Assembly (NCBI GenBank): GCA_039942715.1
Contig: JBDVBY010000004.1
Span: 189,023-253,022, forward strand
Direction: 5' to 3'
From: JABDJX01 sp039942715
GTDB lineage: Bacteria; Pseudomonadota; Alphaproteobacteria; Rhodobacterales; Rhodobacteraceae
Length of the DNA: 64,000 nt
Position 1 is the first letter of the stretch. Each line of letters begins with the position of its first letter. The notes under the pieces were generated by a model. That model was not told where the DNA came from. It searched no databases and saw only the letters and a program-made list of their open reading frames with translations. Below are positions 51,907 through 62,100 of this stretch, one piece after another. Both the position numbers and the translations under genes were made by a program.

Positions 51907-54290
51907 GTTCCCGCCCCATTGATCCAGTCGGTCAGACTGTCATTGGCAAGGCTGGCAAGCAGGTTGCGCTCAATATCAAGCGCGCGGCTCAAGTCGGCCT
52001 CGGTTGCGGTGGGCGCTTTCAACAAACTGCCGGTCTGAACGTCATGGATGCGGGCTAGCTCGGCAGCAAGACGGTCAGTGTCACGCGGGTTAAGCGCAGT
52101 AAAAGCAAGGCGCATGTGCGGCAGCAGGTCAAGGAATTCGGTCTCATCCAGAGAGCAAAGGAACTCGTCGACGACAGTGAGAAGCCCGTCAGAGTGCCAC
52201 AAAAGCAGTGGTGCGGTATGCAGGATGCCCCGCAAGATTCCGATGCGATCCTCCAGATCCAGAGAGACGCCTGAGAGGCGGCCAGCAACAGCGTTTGGCA
52301 AATCTGAGGCAGGACGCAGGCCCGATTGGACAGAGACAGCTAAAAGCGCGCCAAGGATGACAGGATTTTCGACATTGTCGGTGACGCGGGCAAGAGCCTC
52401 GCTCAGCATATCCGGATCAAGACCGGTGCTCGAGGCATCGCGGAGGATTTCGGTGGTGGTGCGGATCGCTTCCAGCCGTTCGCCGACCTGTTCATCACTG
52501 GTGTTCGGAAGTTCGTCACACAGGAAAATAAGTCGTGCGTAAGCAGCGCTCACTGTCGAAGAAAGATCCAACTCGACGGGCGCGCGCATCGGACCGGTGG
52601 CGTTGGCAAGGAACATAAGCCTACGCAGCGCATGGGTAGTGGTGGAAAAGGTTCCAAGAGTCTGGATGTCTTGGGCAAGGTTGCTCAGGACAGGGACAAG
52701 CTCTGTGCCAAGGCCAGCAAGGATACCGCGCGACAAAAGGGTGACCATCTCGGGCAAATCACGGGCATTGCCGTCGTTGATCATCACTTGGCGCGCGCGG
52801 ATCAGGTGGCCGAGACAGGCGGTAGGAAGGTCATCGCCCAGAACAGCATTTTCAATCAGGTGGCCTTCAACGGCAGGGGACCAAGTGTAACGCCATTCTT
52901 CAAACAATAGTTCAGTGCGGCTGCCCGAGATGTAATCAGGCCCAATTTCGCGGCTCGCAAAAGGAGAGGCGATGAGTGCAAGCGCATGGCAAAAACGGGA
53001 GGCCTCCAGATGCGCGTCCTTGCGGCGGATGTCGAGCTTGCGGGAACGCGTTTGCGTATCGGTGATGTCAAAGCGGTGCTTGCGGGCGCGACGATGAACG
53101 TCTTCGACCAGCGGTGGTGCACCGGCCGCGGCAGGGATTTGACCAAGTGCGTCGCCACATAAGAACGCCTGCAAAGCCGTTACAATGGCATCACGTCCTT
53201 GACTTTCGCCTTTGACAAGCGCGCCTTGCACGCCGTCAATCAAATCGTGACGCAACGCGCCGGGACGTCCGCGCAACCGGGACAGACCTTCGGCGATACG
53301 GATCGCTTCGACTTGGGCAGGCAGTGAGATGACGTGACCGTCGGCGCGCATCTTGTCCGAAAATTTCGAGAGCAGATCAATCGTGATTCTGCGCCACCCC
53401 ACCTCGCTTGCGGGTGGATGATCCCAGAGGTGTTGATAGTAACCGGGTTGCGGCAAACCAGCGGCATAACCGTTGAGCGCGTCGAGCGCGCGAAAGCCGT
53501 AGCGGATGAGATAACAATCCGTGGGCGCACTGGCGGTTTTGGGTTTCGGCGTTTTAGAGAGATCACCGATAAGAGCGGGCGCGTGGAACCCGCCGACCAC
53601 CACCACGACGGGGCCACCTTTTTCCAAGGCGGTTTTGATGGCATGAGCCATGTGCGTTTCGCGGCTGGTGTCGCCGTTCGCGTCGATGATTTCAGGCGGT
53701 GTGGCCATACGCATGCCCGCGCAGTAAACGCCGACGTCGGTGAAGAAGCTCTGCCAGTCGTCCGCACCAATTTGCGCCTCGAACAAATGATCCCAAAGCT
53801 CGAATCCATCGCGACAGCCGGTCGCTTGCGTTAAGCCGCGCGTGTAATCGTTGCTGTCGAAGTGATGTTCGTCAGTGAAAACAAGCGGTTCGGTCTGTTC
53901 GGGGTCGCGACCCAAAGCCTTATCGGCGGCAGGCGCATCGATGAACTGAAGGTTTGCGCCAAGATTTTGGCCATCGCGCAGGGCGATATACTCCGGCGAA
54001 TGGGCGCAGAAAGGATAGTATCCGGCGACGCGAGGGCGCTCGCCCTTGGGATCGACAAGTGCCACAAGCGCGACGGGTGGCCGTGTCGCCTCATCGAGTA
54101 GAAGGGGGATTTGCGGCGCGAAATCCGCCGGTGCTTCGATCAGCACATGTTTGGGTTTCACCTCGGCCAGCAATTTACGCAGATACCACGCACAGCCGGG
54201 CGAATGATGCCGGATGGGCACCACGTAAAGGCCACGCTCGGGTTGGAACAGACCCGCGCGCACCGTTCGCAATGTGTCTGGATCAGTCAC
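51903..54290 (-). CDS. DUF5682-family protein (YehM-like)
   Basis: 795-residue protein of unknown activity found between MoxR and VWA genes. The N-terminal third includes YVVPIRHHSPGCAWYLRKLL, KHVLIEAPADFAPQIP, FIDAPAADKALG and VVVVVGGFHAPAL: a pattern reminiscent of TraB/PrgY-type folds with conserved His and Glu. The rest is helical. A GTG at 54290 overlapping the MoxR stop by eight bases is chosen as start; the longer frame to 54425 lies inside the MoxR gene. Confidence 0.78.
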   Translation of the reverse strand: MTDPDTLRTVRAGLFQPERGLYVVPIRHHSPGCAWYLRKLLAEVKPKHVLIEAPADFAPQIPLLLDEATRPPVALVALVDPKGERPRVAGYYPFCAHSPEYIALRDGQNLGANLQFIDAPAADKALGRDPEQTEPLVFTDEHHFDSNDYTRGLTQATGCRDGFELWDHLFEAQIGADDWQSFFTDVGVYCAGMRMATPPEIIDANGDTSRETHMAHAIKTALEKGGPVVVVVGGFHAPALIGDLSKTPKPKTASAPTDCYLIRYGFRALDALNGYAAGLPQPGYYQHLWDHPPASEVGWRRITIDLLSKFSDKMRADGHVISLPAQVEAIRIAEGLSRLRGRPGALRHDLIDGVQGALVKGESQGRDAIVTALQAFLCGDALGQIPAAAGAPPLVEDVHRRARKHRFDITDTQTRSRKLDIRRKDAHLEASRFCHALALIASPFASREIGPDYISGSRTELLFEEWRYTWSPAVEGHLIENAVLGDDLPTACLGHLIRARQVMINDGNARDLPEMVTLLSRGILAGLGTELVPVLSNLAQDIQTLGTFSTTTHALRRLMFLANATGPMRAPVELDLSSTVSAAYARLIFLCDELPNTSDEQVGERLEAIRTTTEILRDASSTGLDPDMLSEALARVTDNVENPVILGALLAVSVQSGLRPASDLPNAVAGRLSGVSLDLEDRIGILRGILHTAPLLLWHSDGLLTVVDEFLCSLDETEFLDLLPHMRLAFTALNPRDTDRLAAELARIHDVQTGSLLKAPTATEADLSRALDIERNLLASLANDSLTDWINGAGT

Positions 54291-55374
54291 GCAGGCTTTC
54301 TTTGGCTGCCTTGTGGAAAGAGGCCCAAGCACGCGACGTGCGGCTTCGCGGTTTGGCAATTTGATCGACGTAGGCGCGCAATTTTCGAGCGTCTTCGGGA
54401 TCGTCCTTGAACACCGTGCCACCAAGTTGATTGGCCACCTGCCCGGCTGTCAATGTGCCGTCGCCAAGGAATGCCGCTTCAAGGGCTGCGGCGTGCATGA
54501 CGTTGACGGCTTCTGCCGTCGACATGACGCTGTTTGGCACCGCAACCGTCGCGCCATCTGCGGTTTTGCCGGTCCGTAAGTCGCGGAAGACCGCGACAAC
54601 AAGGTCAAGCACATCAGGTTTCAGCGCAATTTGCACAGGCGCATCTGCCATGCGCTCACTAACCTGCTTGTCGATCAGTTGTTTCTCGAACGCGGCATCA
54701 GCAATGGGGTGAACCGTCTCAAAATTAAAACGGCGTTTCAAAGCGCTCGACATATCGTGCACGCCCCGATCGCGTAGGTTCGCCGTGCCGATCAAATTGA
54801 AACCGGGGATCGCGCGGCTTTCGACTTCGGCACCAAGCTCGGGGATCGCGATGGTCTTTTCTGACATCAGCGAGATGATCGCATCCTGCACTTCGGGCGC
54901 ACAGCGGGTCAGTTCTTCGATCCGTGCAATGCGCCCCTCGCGCATGGCGGTCAGGATGGGGGAAGCCACAAGCGCGCGTTCGCTCGGGCCTTCAGCAAGC
55001 AGTAGCGCATAGTTCCAGCCATAGCGCAGATGGTCTTCGATAATCCCGGCAGAGCCTTGCACAACCAGTTTCGAGGTGTCGCTGATCGCGGCGGAAAGCA
55101 GTTCAGACAAAAGCGATTTTGCCGTGCCCGGTTCGCCCACGAGCATTAGACCTTGATGGCCCATCAGCGAAACGATGCACCGATCAACCAGTGGATCATC
55201 CCCGAAGAATTTCTGCGACACATCAAGCGCCTTGTCACCAAGGATAAATCGGCGCACCGCGCGCGGGGAAAGCCGCCATCCAGCAGGTTTCGGATCGCTG
55301 TCAGCCTCTTTCAGGCGTGCAAGTTCGTCGCCATAGCGTACCTCGGCGGGCGCGCGTTGTGTTTGCTCTACCAT
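54283..55374 (-). CDS. MoxR-type AAA ATPase (YehL-like)
   Basis: 363-residue AAA+ ATPase. Walker A LVGEPGTAKSLL, a Walker B region ARIEELTRCAPEVQDAIISL, sensor NLIGTANLRDRGVHDMSSAL with Arg finger KRRFNFE. MoxR ATPases remodel or insert metal into client proteins together with a VWA partner, here encoded two genes downstream. The start overlaps the DUF4132 gene end by seven bases. No membrane segment. Confidence 0.88.
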   Translation of the reverse strand: MVEQTQRAPAEVRYGDELARLKEADSDPKPAGWRLSPRAVRRFILGDKALDVSQKFFGDDPLVDRCIVSLMGHQGLMLVGEPGTAKSLLSELLSAAISDTSKLVVQGSAGIIEDHLRYGWNYALLLAEGPSERALVASPILTAMREGRIARIEELTRCAPEVQDAIISLMSEKTIAIPELGAEVESRAIPGFNLIGTANLRDRGVHDMSSALKRRFNFETVHPIADAAFEKQLIDKQVSERMADAPVQIALKPDVLDLVVAVFRDLRTGKTADGATVAVPNSVMSTAEAVNVMHAAALEAAFLGDGTLTAGQVANQLGGTVFKDDPEDARKLRAYVDQIAKPRSRTSRAWASFHKAAKESLRD

Positions 55375-58300
55375 TGGCAGTTCTTCTCCCAGTTTGGGTC
55401 ATGTGCGCCTTTAACACCCATGTCGTGATAATCGTTCCAGCACTCTGACAGCAGCACGGGGGGTACCTCTTTCAGCGCGACGGCCTGTGCCATACGCTTG
55501 GCCTTTTTCTCGAAATGAAGCGAAATCAACGCGACCGAGATGTTTTCCTCGGGCAGCGTGTTACCAGTGAACGTGACCACAGCCGTAATACCAGCGGCGT
55601 TGAAATCCTTGCGGTATTCATGGAACCAGCCACCGTCTTCGGCAGGACCACGATCATAGTTCAGTTTGCTTGCCACTCCGCGCATTTGGAACGCTTCCAG
55701 TACCCAGCCCTTGCGGTCCTCAATTTGGGTTTTCTCAGCTTGCTCGGCGTCAAACGTGAGTAGAGGGCGACCGAACTGCGGGAAAAGCGATTTAACTTCA
55801 TAATCCTTAAGGTGCGTGTTCCAAGCGTCGGTCTCTGCCGATTCCAGCGTCGCTCCATGAGCAATCTGAATTTTGTCAAAGCTGTCCGGATCAACGGTGG
55901 CGTCCTCCGCATCCGTGTAATCCCCTTCGGCGGTAGGGCGGAAACAGGTTTGCGGTTTGTCGTCATCATCAAGCCCTTGCCACACAATGCGTTCGGTCAA
56001 ACGACGCATAACGGGGTGACCACGGAAATCGCGCTGCCAGTCAGCAACAGGCCAAGCACGGCCTGCACAAAGTGCCTCGTAGAGACGTGAGGACTGCATA
56101 GAGACGACTTGCTTGAGTTCTTTCTTCGAAGCGGTGAATTGCTTCTTCGAGGCTTTAGTAGCGTCATCACCACCCGCGGGAAGCGACTTTATTACTTTGC
56201 CATCAGGGTTCTGCAATACAAAGGTAAGTTCCTCAGACAGAGTGGCACGATAAGGCTTTTCATCCGGTCCACAGGGTAGATCAAGCGTGCCGTCATCATC
56301 AAGACCGGCAGTAGGGATCACACGATCACCCAACTCGTCCATCGACCAGTTCATCCGCTCTGCAGCTGCCTCGATCAGCGTGCCTGCGAAGGCCTGCACG
56401 CTTTTTTGCTTCAGGCGCGTCGCGGCAGCGATGACAACCTGAAGCGAAACCGGATCGCCCTTGGCCGCCAGTACTTCGAGCAGCGACGAGGCCTGCGAGG
56501 TACGTGAGCCATGATCGCGCAAATAAGCGCGCACGCGGTCGGCAACAACTTGCGGCGGGGCGGCCTGAGCGAAGGCAAGGACGCCTTTTGTCGCCGCGCC
56601 CGAGTTGTAGTACTCGCCCATTTTCTCGCGCTTTAGATCGGCAAAAGCCTGTTCGCGCGTGTAGTCGGTGAACCAGCCCTTCCAGCCTTGATAGCGCTGA
56701 TCGGCATGTTTTTTGGCGAACGCATTGGCCTCCTCATCGGAAGGTCCAACCGTGTCGAAGGCGATCCACGCATCAAACACCCATTGTGAGAGAGCTTCGG
56801 CGGAGGCGGGTTTGAGCTGGTCGAGGTAAATATTAAACAGCGTGTTGCCGCCGGGCTGTTTGAGCTTGAAGCCAAGATAAATCCACCAGCGCGGCACCTC
56901 GGAAGGAACGGTCTTGCCACTGTCAAATTTGAGCGGTGGCAGAGTGGTGAAATCAAGGTAGTCCAACTTATCAAACTTGGCTTTTTTCAGCCCTGCTTCG
57001 GCTTCGCGGATTAAGGCTGTTGGACCGACGAATGCATCAAGCGGCTCGCCCAAGGCCTGCAGCGCGGTTAGGATCGCGGCTTTGGCAAGTTCGCTTTTCT
57101 CTTTCTTCAAACGTTTTTTCAGTGGCGCAACGGCAGACGTGTTGCCACGGGTCCCCATCCAATCGGCTGTGCTGGCGCGCACAGCCTGTCGGCTATCATC
57201 GAGCAGTGTGACCAAACGTTCATCGACCTGAGGCACGCCTTTGAGCAGCGCGCGCGCCTCTGACCTGCCCGTTTTTCGCTCGCCCGTAGCTATAGAAAGA
57301 AGCGGGCCAAGAGCGCGGAGCGGAACCTTTGGCATAGCACTCAGGCAGGTAACCGCACGGACCGGATCAAGGGCGATCTCGTCAGCACCACCAGTGCCGA
57401 GCGCGTGATCAAGTACGTCGAGGTTTTCAGCCAGAAGCGGCCAAAGCGCCTCACGTGCAATATCATCGGGGTCGCCACCTTGATAGCTTTCGTCAGGAAT
57501 AATGGCCCGCAGGATATCGCCTTTTTGTGCCTTGCGCGTCACCGTTTTGCGCCAACCGCCCAGGTCAACTTCCAATTCCATATCCTGCCAAAGTTGGTCA
57601 AGCGCACGCAGATCGGCCTCGGGTTGATTAAGGTAGTCGGCGATCACCTTGTCGAAGGTGCCGTAAGTGTATCGGTTCATCCAATAGCGCGTTGAATATA
57701 GCGAACGAAAGGCAACGCGCAGCGCGGCGGCTTGGGGCATCGCTTTGAGATGGGCCAAAATCAGATCAGAGCAGTGTTGCTGGATGAAGTGCACAGCCGA
57801 CACTCCCTTGCGCTGCTGGTTCTTTGTTTTGTCTAGCAACAGCAAGTCGACATCTTCGATCAGTTTCAGGCTCAGATTGGGGCGTTTGTGAAAGAACTTG
57901 CGCGCTTTATTCTCGCGGTTGATCTGATCAATACGGACGTTTTCTTCTTCGATCAGTTTGCGCATGGCGGCCCGGTCGGACTTAGAAAGCTTGGCTGTGT
58001 CACCCTCGGTTAGAGGGCGCAGCGCGGGTATTTCAACACGGCTGCCATCAATCGCGGTATAACCTGAGGCGTCGTCCGGGTCATGATCGGCGTCGGACGT
58101 GGCATCCGCGACCGAAAGCGCGTTTTCGATGGCCGAAACGATGCGCGCGGTTTTTTCTGTCTTTGCGTGGGCAAGCAGAGTTGCGTTGGCGCTTTTTGTG
58201 CCAAGGCTAGCGAGAATATTGACCATGCCAGAGCGCGCGGCGACGGTCCCTTTTGCCAGACGCTCTGTGGCAAGCGGCTGGATTGTGTCGGCAAGAACGT

Positions 58301-59078
58301 CACGCAAAACGCGGATGGCCGCTTCACGGACGCTTTTGGCGCTATTACCAGCAAGGTCGAGGATAGCAGTCAGAAACGGGTCTTCGTTGACAAGCCCAAA
58401 CTTTCCAACGTCCGTCACAAAAGAAACGCGCCCTTTTGCAGGCGCGCGTAATGCCCCTTCGATTGCATGCACGCCATAGGCAGCAAGCAGCGCCTTCATG
58501 TCTGTCAGTCCGCGAAAGAACTTTGGGTCGACAGCGTTGTATTCGCCAGCCTCCCAATAAAGCAATTCAAAGATATCGGCCGGTGTACCTTGCAGCGCGG
58601 CGGCCATCGGGACGACCCGATCTGTGGTCAGACCTTTGATCGGCGTTTCGCGCACCTTCGCAGGATAATACCCGCGCGGATCGCGGGCCGCGAACGCCGC
58701 CTCCGAAAAGAGAACGCGCAAGGCAAGCGGCAGCTTGTCCGATCCAAGAAGCGTATCGTTCGCAAGCTTGCACGATGCCGCGAGCACCATGGCATAGCGT
58801 GCCATGAGTTCAGTGTCGTATGGATGCTGATCAAGAAAAAGGGGCGGTCGTTTCTGCGCAATGTCTTCTTGGCCATGAAAGTAATACCATGATCCAACAC
58901 CAAGCGGATCGCCGGTTGCTGTTGCCGCAAGCGTCGACAACACAGTCTCGTTACTCCCTTTCAGGACAAAGGTGGTGGCGGTCTCGCCCAACCCTTTTTG
59001 CACCTTATTCAGGCGCTTAAGATCGCGCGAAATGATGTTGTTCGTTGATCCCGGGATAAGCTTCGCAATCTCTAGCAT
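55368..59078 (-). CDS. DUF4132/MolR-family protein (YehI-like), copy 1
   Basis: 1236-residue cytoplasmic protein. HEAT-like helical repeats fill most of it (for example AATALTALQALGEP-like and SRQAVRASTADWMGTRG segments), and the C-terminal 350 residues match the second large protein closely (ERIVWQGLDDDDK, LLTFDAEQAEKTQIEDRKGW, VPPVLLSECWNDYHDM). This C-terminus is the DUF4132 region also found in E. coli YehI/MolR. GAGG precedes the ATG. Large scaffold or substrate-recognition role with MoxR is inferred from conserved linkage. Confidence 0.8.
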   Translation of the reverse strand: MLEIAKLIPGSTNNIISRDLKRLNKVQKGLGETATTFVLKGSNETVLSTLAATATGDPLGVGSWYYFHGQEDIAQKRPPLFLDQHPYDTELMARYAMVLAASCKLANDTLLGSDKLPLALRVLFSEAAFAARDPRGYYPAKVRETPIKGLTTDRVVPMAAALQGTPADIFELLYWEAGEYNAVDPKFFRGLTDMKALLAAYGVHAIEGALRAPAKGRVSFVTDVGKFGLVNEDPFLTAILDLAGNSAKSVREAAIRVLRDVLADTIQPLATERLAKGTVAARSGMVNILASLGTKSANATLLAHAKTEKTARIVSAIENALSVADATSDADHDPDDASGYTAIDGSRVEIPALRPLTEGDTAKLSKSDRAAMRKLIEEENVRIDQINRENKARKFFHKRPNLSLKLIEDVDLLLLDKTKNQQRKGVSAVHFIQQHCSDLILAHLKAMPQAAALRVAFRSLYSTRYWMNRYTYGTFDKVIADYLNQPEADLRALDQLWQDMELEVDLGGWRKTVTRKAQKGDILRAIIPDESYQGGDPDDIAREALWPLLAENLDVLDHALGTGGADEIALDPVRAVTCLSAMPKVPLRALGPLLSIATGERKTGRSEARALLKGVPQVDERLVTLLDDSRQAVRASTADWMGTRGNTSAVAPLKKRLKKEKSELAKAAILTALQALGEPLDAFVGPTALIREAEAGLKKAKFDKLDYLDFTTLPPLKFDSGKTVPSEVPRWWIYLGFKLKQPGGNTLFNIYLDQLKPASAEALSQWVFDAWIAFDTVGPSDEEANAFAKKHADQRYQGWKGWFTDYTREQAFADLKREKMGEYYNSGAATKGVLAFAQAAPPQVVADRVRAYLRDHGSRTSQASSLLEVLAAKGDPVSLQVVIAAATRLKQKSVQAFAGTLIEAAAERMNWSMDELGDRVIPTAGLDDDGTLDLPCGPDEKPYRATLSEELTFVLQNPDGKVIKSLPAGGDDATKASKKQFTASKKELKQVVSMQSSRLYEALCAGRAWPVADWQRDFRGHPVMRRLTERIVWQGLDDDDKPQTCFRPTAEGDYTDAEDATVDPDSFDKIQIAHGATLESAETDAWNTHLKDYEVKSLFPQFGRPLLTFDAEQAEKTQIEDRKGWVLEAFQMRGVASKLNYDRGPAEDGGWFHEYRKDFNAAGITAVVTFTGNTLPEENISVALISLHFEKKAKRMAQAVALKEVPPVLLSECWNDYHDMGVKGAHDPNWEKNCQW

Positions 59079-59119
59079 TAAATCTCAAGCCTCTGAAATT
59101 ATTATAAACCCAGCTTACC

Positions 59120-62100
59120 CTAGTAATAGCTTTTGGTCTTCCATTCTGGATCGAATGCACCGGACTTGGCAATCTCGTGCATGTCGTTCCAAACCTCAGA
59201 CAAAAGCAATGGTGGCACTTTGCCCAAGGCAGTGGCGCGCCCGAACCCTTGCGAATTGATTTGGCTGAACTGCACATGTTCGATGGCGATGTCGTGATCT
59301 TCTTCCGCTGCAACATAGCTTCCGGTAAAGCGCAGGTCGGCCCAAAGCCCTGCTTTGCGGAACTCCTTGCGATAGATGTAATAGCCGCCAGAATCTTCAA
59401 TTGGCCCGCGTTCATAGCCTGCTTTTTTAGCGGCGCTACGTAGTTTGTAATTCGTGGTCACCCAGCCTTTGCGATCATCTATTTCCGTTTGCGCTTTCTT
59501 TTCTTCGGCAAGTGTTTGAACCGGACGAGAGAGTTGGTGGAAAAGGGGTGAAACCTCGAAATCCTTAAGGTGCTGGCGCCAGTCGATCACTGCCTTCTCG
59601 GGCAGGTTCGCGGTGTGGGCGATATCAATTTGCGTAATTGCGGAGAGATCGACCTCGTCGCCCATGGCATCAAGGTATTCGCCTTCAGGCGTGGGCCGCA
59701 ATGTTGCAACGTGGTTGCCGCCCTTATCCATTCCACGCCAGATGATCCGTTCAATCAGACGTTTCAGGATCGGGTGCGTCGTCAGGTCATTGCGCCAATC
59801 CTCAGCGCTCCAAACACGTGGGGTGAGCATCGCTTCATAAAGCCGGGCCTCTTGCTGTGCCTTAACTGTTTTCATGGTTTTCTTGGCTGCGCTTAGAGCA
59901 GCTTTAGAGTCTTTCGTATTCTCGTCCTTGCCCGCAGGCAGCGATTTCACCACCTTGCCGTCGGGATTGAGAAGCTGAACCGTCAGATCATCGCCAAGCC
60001 GGGCAGAGTAGTCTTTGCCCTCCTCCTCAATTGGCAAAGGCAGGATACCGCTGTCTTCAAAACCGCCGGTCGGCACGGATCGGTCAGCGAGTGCGTCTTG
60101 GGTCCAGCCCCGCGCCTCGGCCAACTCGGCGACAAGCGTTTCAGCCAGTTCACGCACCGTGCGTTGCTTGAAACGTGTGGCGGTGGCGACAAGAACTTGC
60201 ACCGCATCCTTGCTACCCATTCCGAAAAGAGTTTCAACAAGCGCCTTAGCTTGGCTGACGCGGCGGCCGTGGGATTTCAGATAGGCTGCGATACGCGGGC
60301 CTGCAGTGGATGGCGTCGCGCTGTGAGTCAGTGCAAGAATGCCTTTGCTGTCAGAGCCGGAATTGACGTAGCCAGAATTGAGCGAGCGCATGAAATCATT
60401 GACGAGGTTTTCTCGATTGTAACCGACCTTAACCGCCCAATGGTTGGGGTTGGCAAGCACCGCGTCCGCGCGTCGCTCGGCCTCTTGTCGCTTCGCCTCG
60501 CTCGCAGGGGCGAAAGCATCATAGGCGATCCAGCTTTCAAGCACCCAATCAGAAACGCTGGCGGCGCACTCGGCGTCCAACTGTTGCATGTAAAGCGAGA
60601 ACAGCGGCGAACCGAGTGGCGATTTCAGTTTCAATGCCAACCGTAGCCAAGCATCAAGCAGAACAGGATCAGCGGAGCTTCCGTCGGCCCAGACAAGCGC
60701 AGGCGCGGTGTTCATGTCCAGCCAGTCGATCTTGTCAGCAGGCAGTTTGTCGGCCAATTTCGCTGCTTCGGCAAGCAAAGCACTCTTTCCAAGATAAGGA
60801 TCTGTATCGCCGCCCAGATTGGAAATTGCCGAAATCAGATCGGCACGCGCCAGCTCGGATTTCTCGGTCTTCAGACGTTTCACCAAAGCAGGCACAGCCT
60901 CTTTTGCACCCCGGCTTGCAAGAAAGCGTGCCGCGTTGGCGCGTACTGCTTGCCGATTGTCAGCAATCATAGAGATCAGCAAATCGTCGATACCTGGCGC
61001 ATCAAGCAGAAGGTCTTGCGCTTTCTTTTGCAGGCTGGGCTTGCCTTCGATGGCCGCGAAAAGAACCGGTTGTAACAAGGCTTGTGGCAAGTCAGGGAAG
61101 TTGGCGCATATTTTCAATGCGGCTTCAATTGTTTTGGCATCCGTATTTATTGGAGGAAGCTTCTCCGCGATCCGATCAAGGCGGCCCATGGCCACTGCCC
61201 AAAAATCCGTCGGCAACGGGCCGGGCGCGCGGTAAGAATTTGCATGTGAGACGATCGTCGCATCGACAAAGCGCCCGATATAGTCGGCCTTGGCTTCCGC
61301 AATCGTTTTCTCTTCGGAAGGCACGACCTTTTCAAGTCCAACATTGATGACTTGCGGAAGCTTTAGGTCGCCGTCCTGCAATTTATCGTAGACGAATTCA
61401 CTAAATGCGTTTCTATCAGGGTTCGTCACGGAGAATGCCGCACGCGACTGCTTGTTTGCAAAGTCGACAACACGGCGTAAAGGGAGTTGATCAAGCACGC
61501 TAGAAAGCGCGGCATGAACCTTGCTTTGGTAGCGGGAGTAGATGAACGCTGAACGCTCGGTGTCGCTTGGTTCCATCGGAGCGTTCAGCCGTTTCATCCA
61601 GTAATCTGCAAACTTGACTGGTTCCGGCTTTTTCGGAGGCTCATATTTCTGCGCACTCTTGCGCCAATAATCCATGCGCGTTTCATGCTGTTCAACTTCG
61701 GCTTTGTTTATTTCGTCTTCGACCTGTTTGAGATGTTCGAGAAAGTCAGAGCCAAGTGGACTGCGACCATCATCGGTGAGGGGCTCAACGTCTTGTGCAG
61801 TGATTTCCTTGCCGTGCACATTTACATAGCTGCCGCTTAGGGTGGCAGACGTGACGGCGGAGGCCTCAGCCGGCAATGTGAGATATACATCAAGCGCGGT
61901 AAGAACTGATTGCGTCTTTTCGACCGTGCGGCGTTCCCTCAGAGCTTCCGTCGCTGTTGGGGTGCCAACATCTCCAAGTATTTGCACGATCGCAGTACGT
62001 GTCGTTGCTTTCTTTGCATCGAGCAGTGCCAAGGCGCGAGACTCAACGTCTGACGCCTCATAGGTTTTTAGACGGCTACGGACGATATCACGCAGTTTAG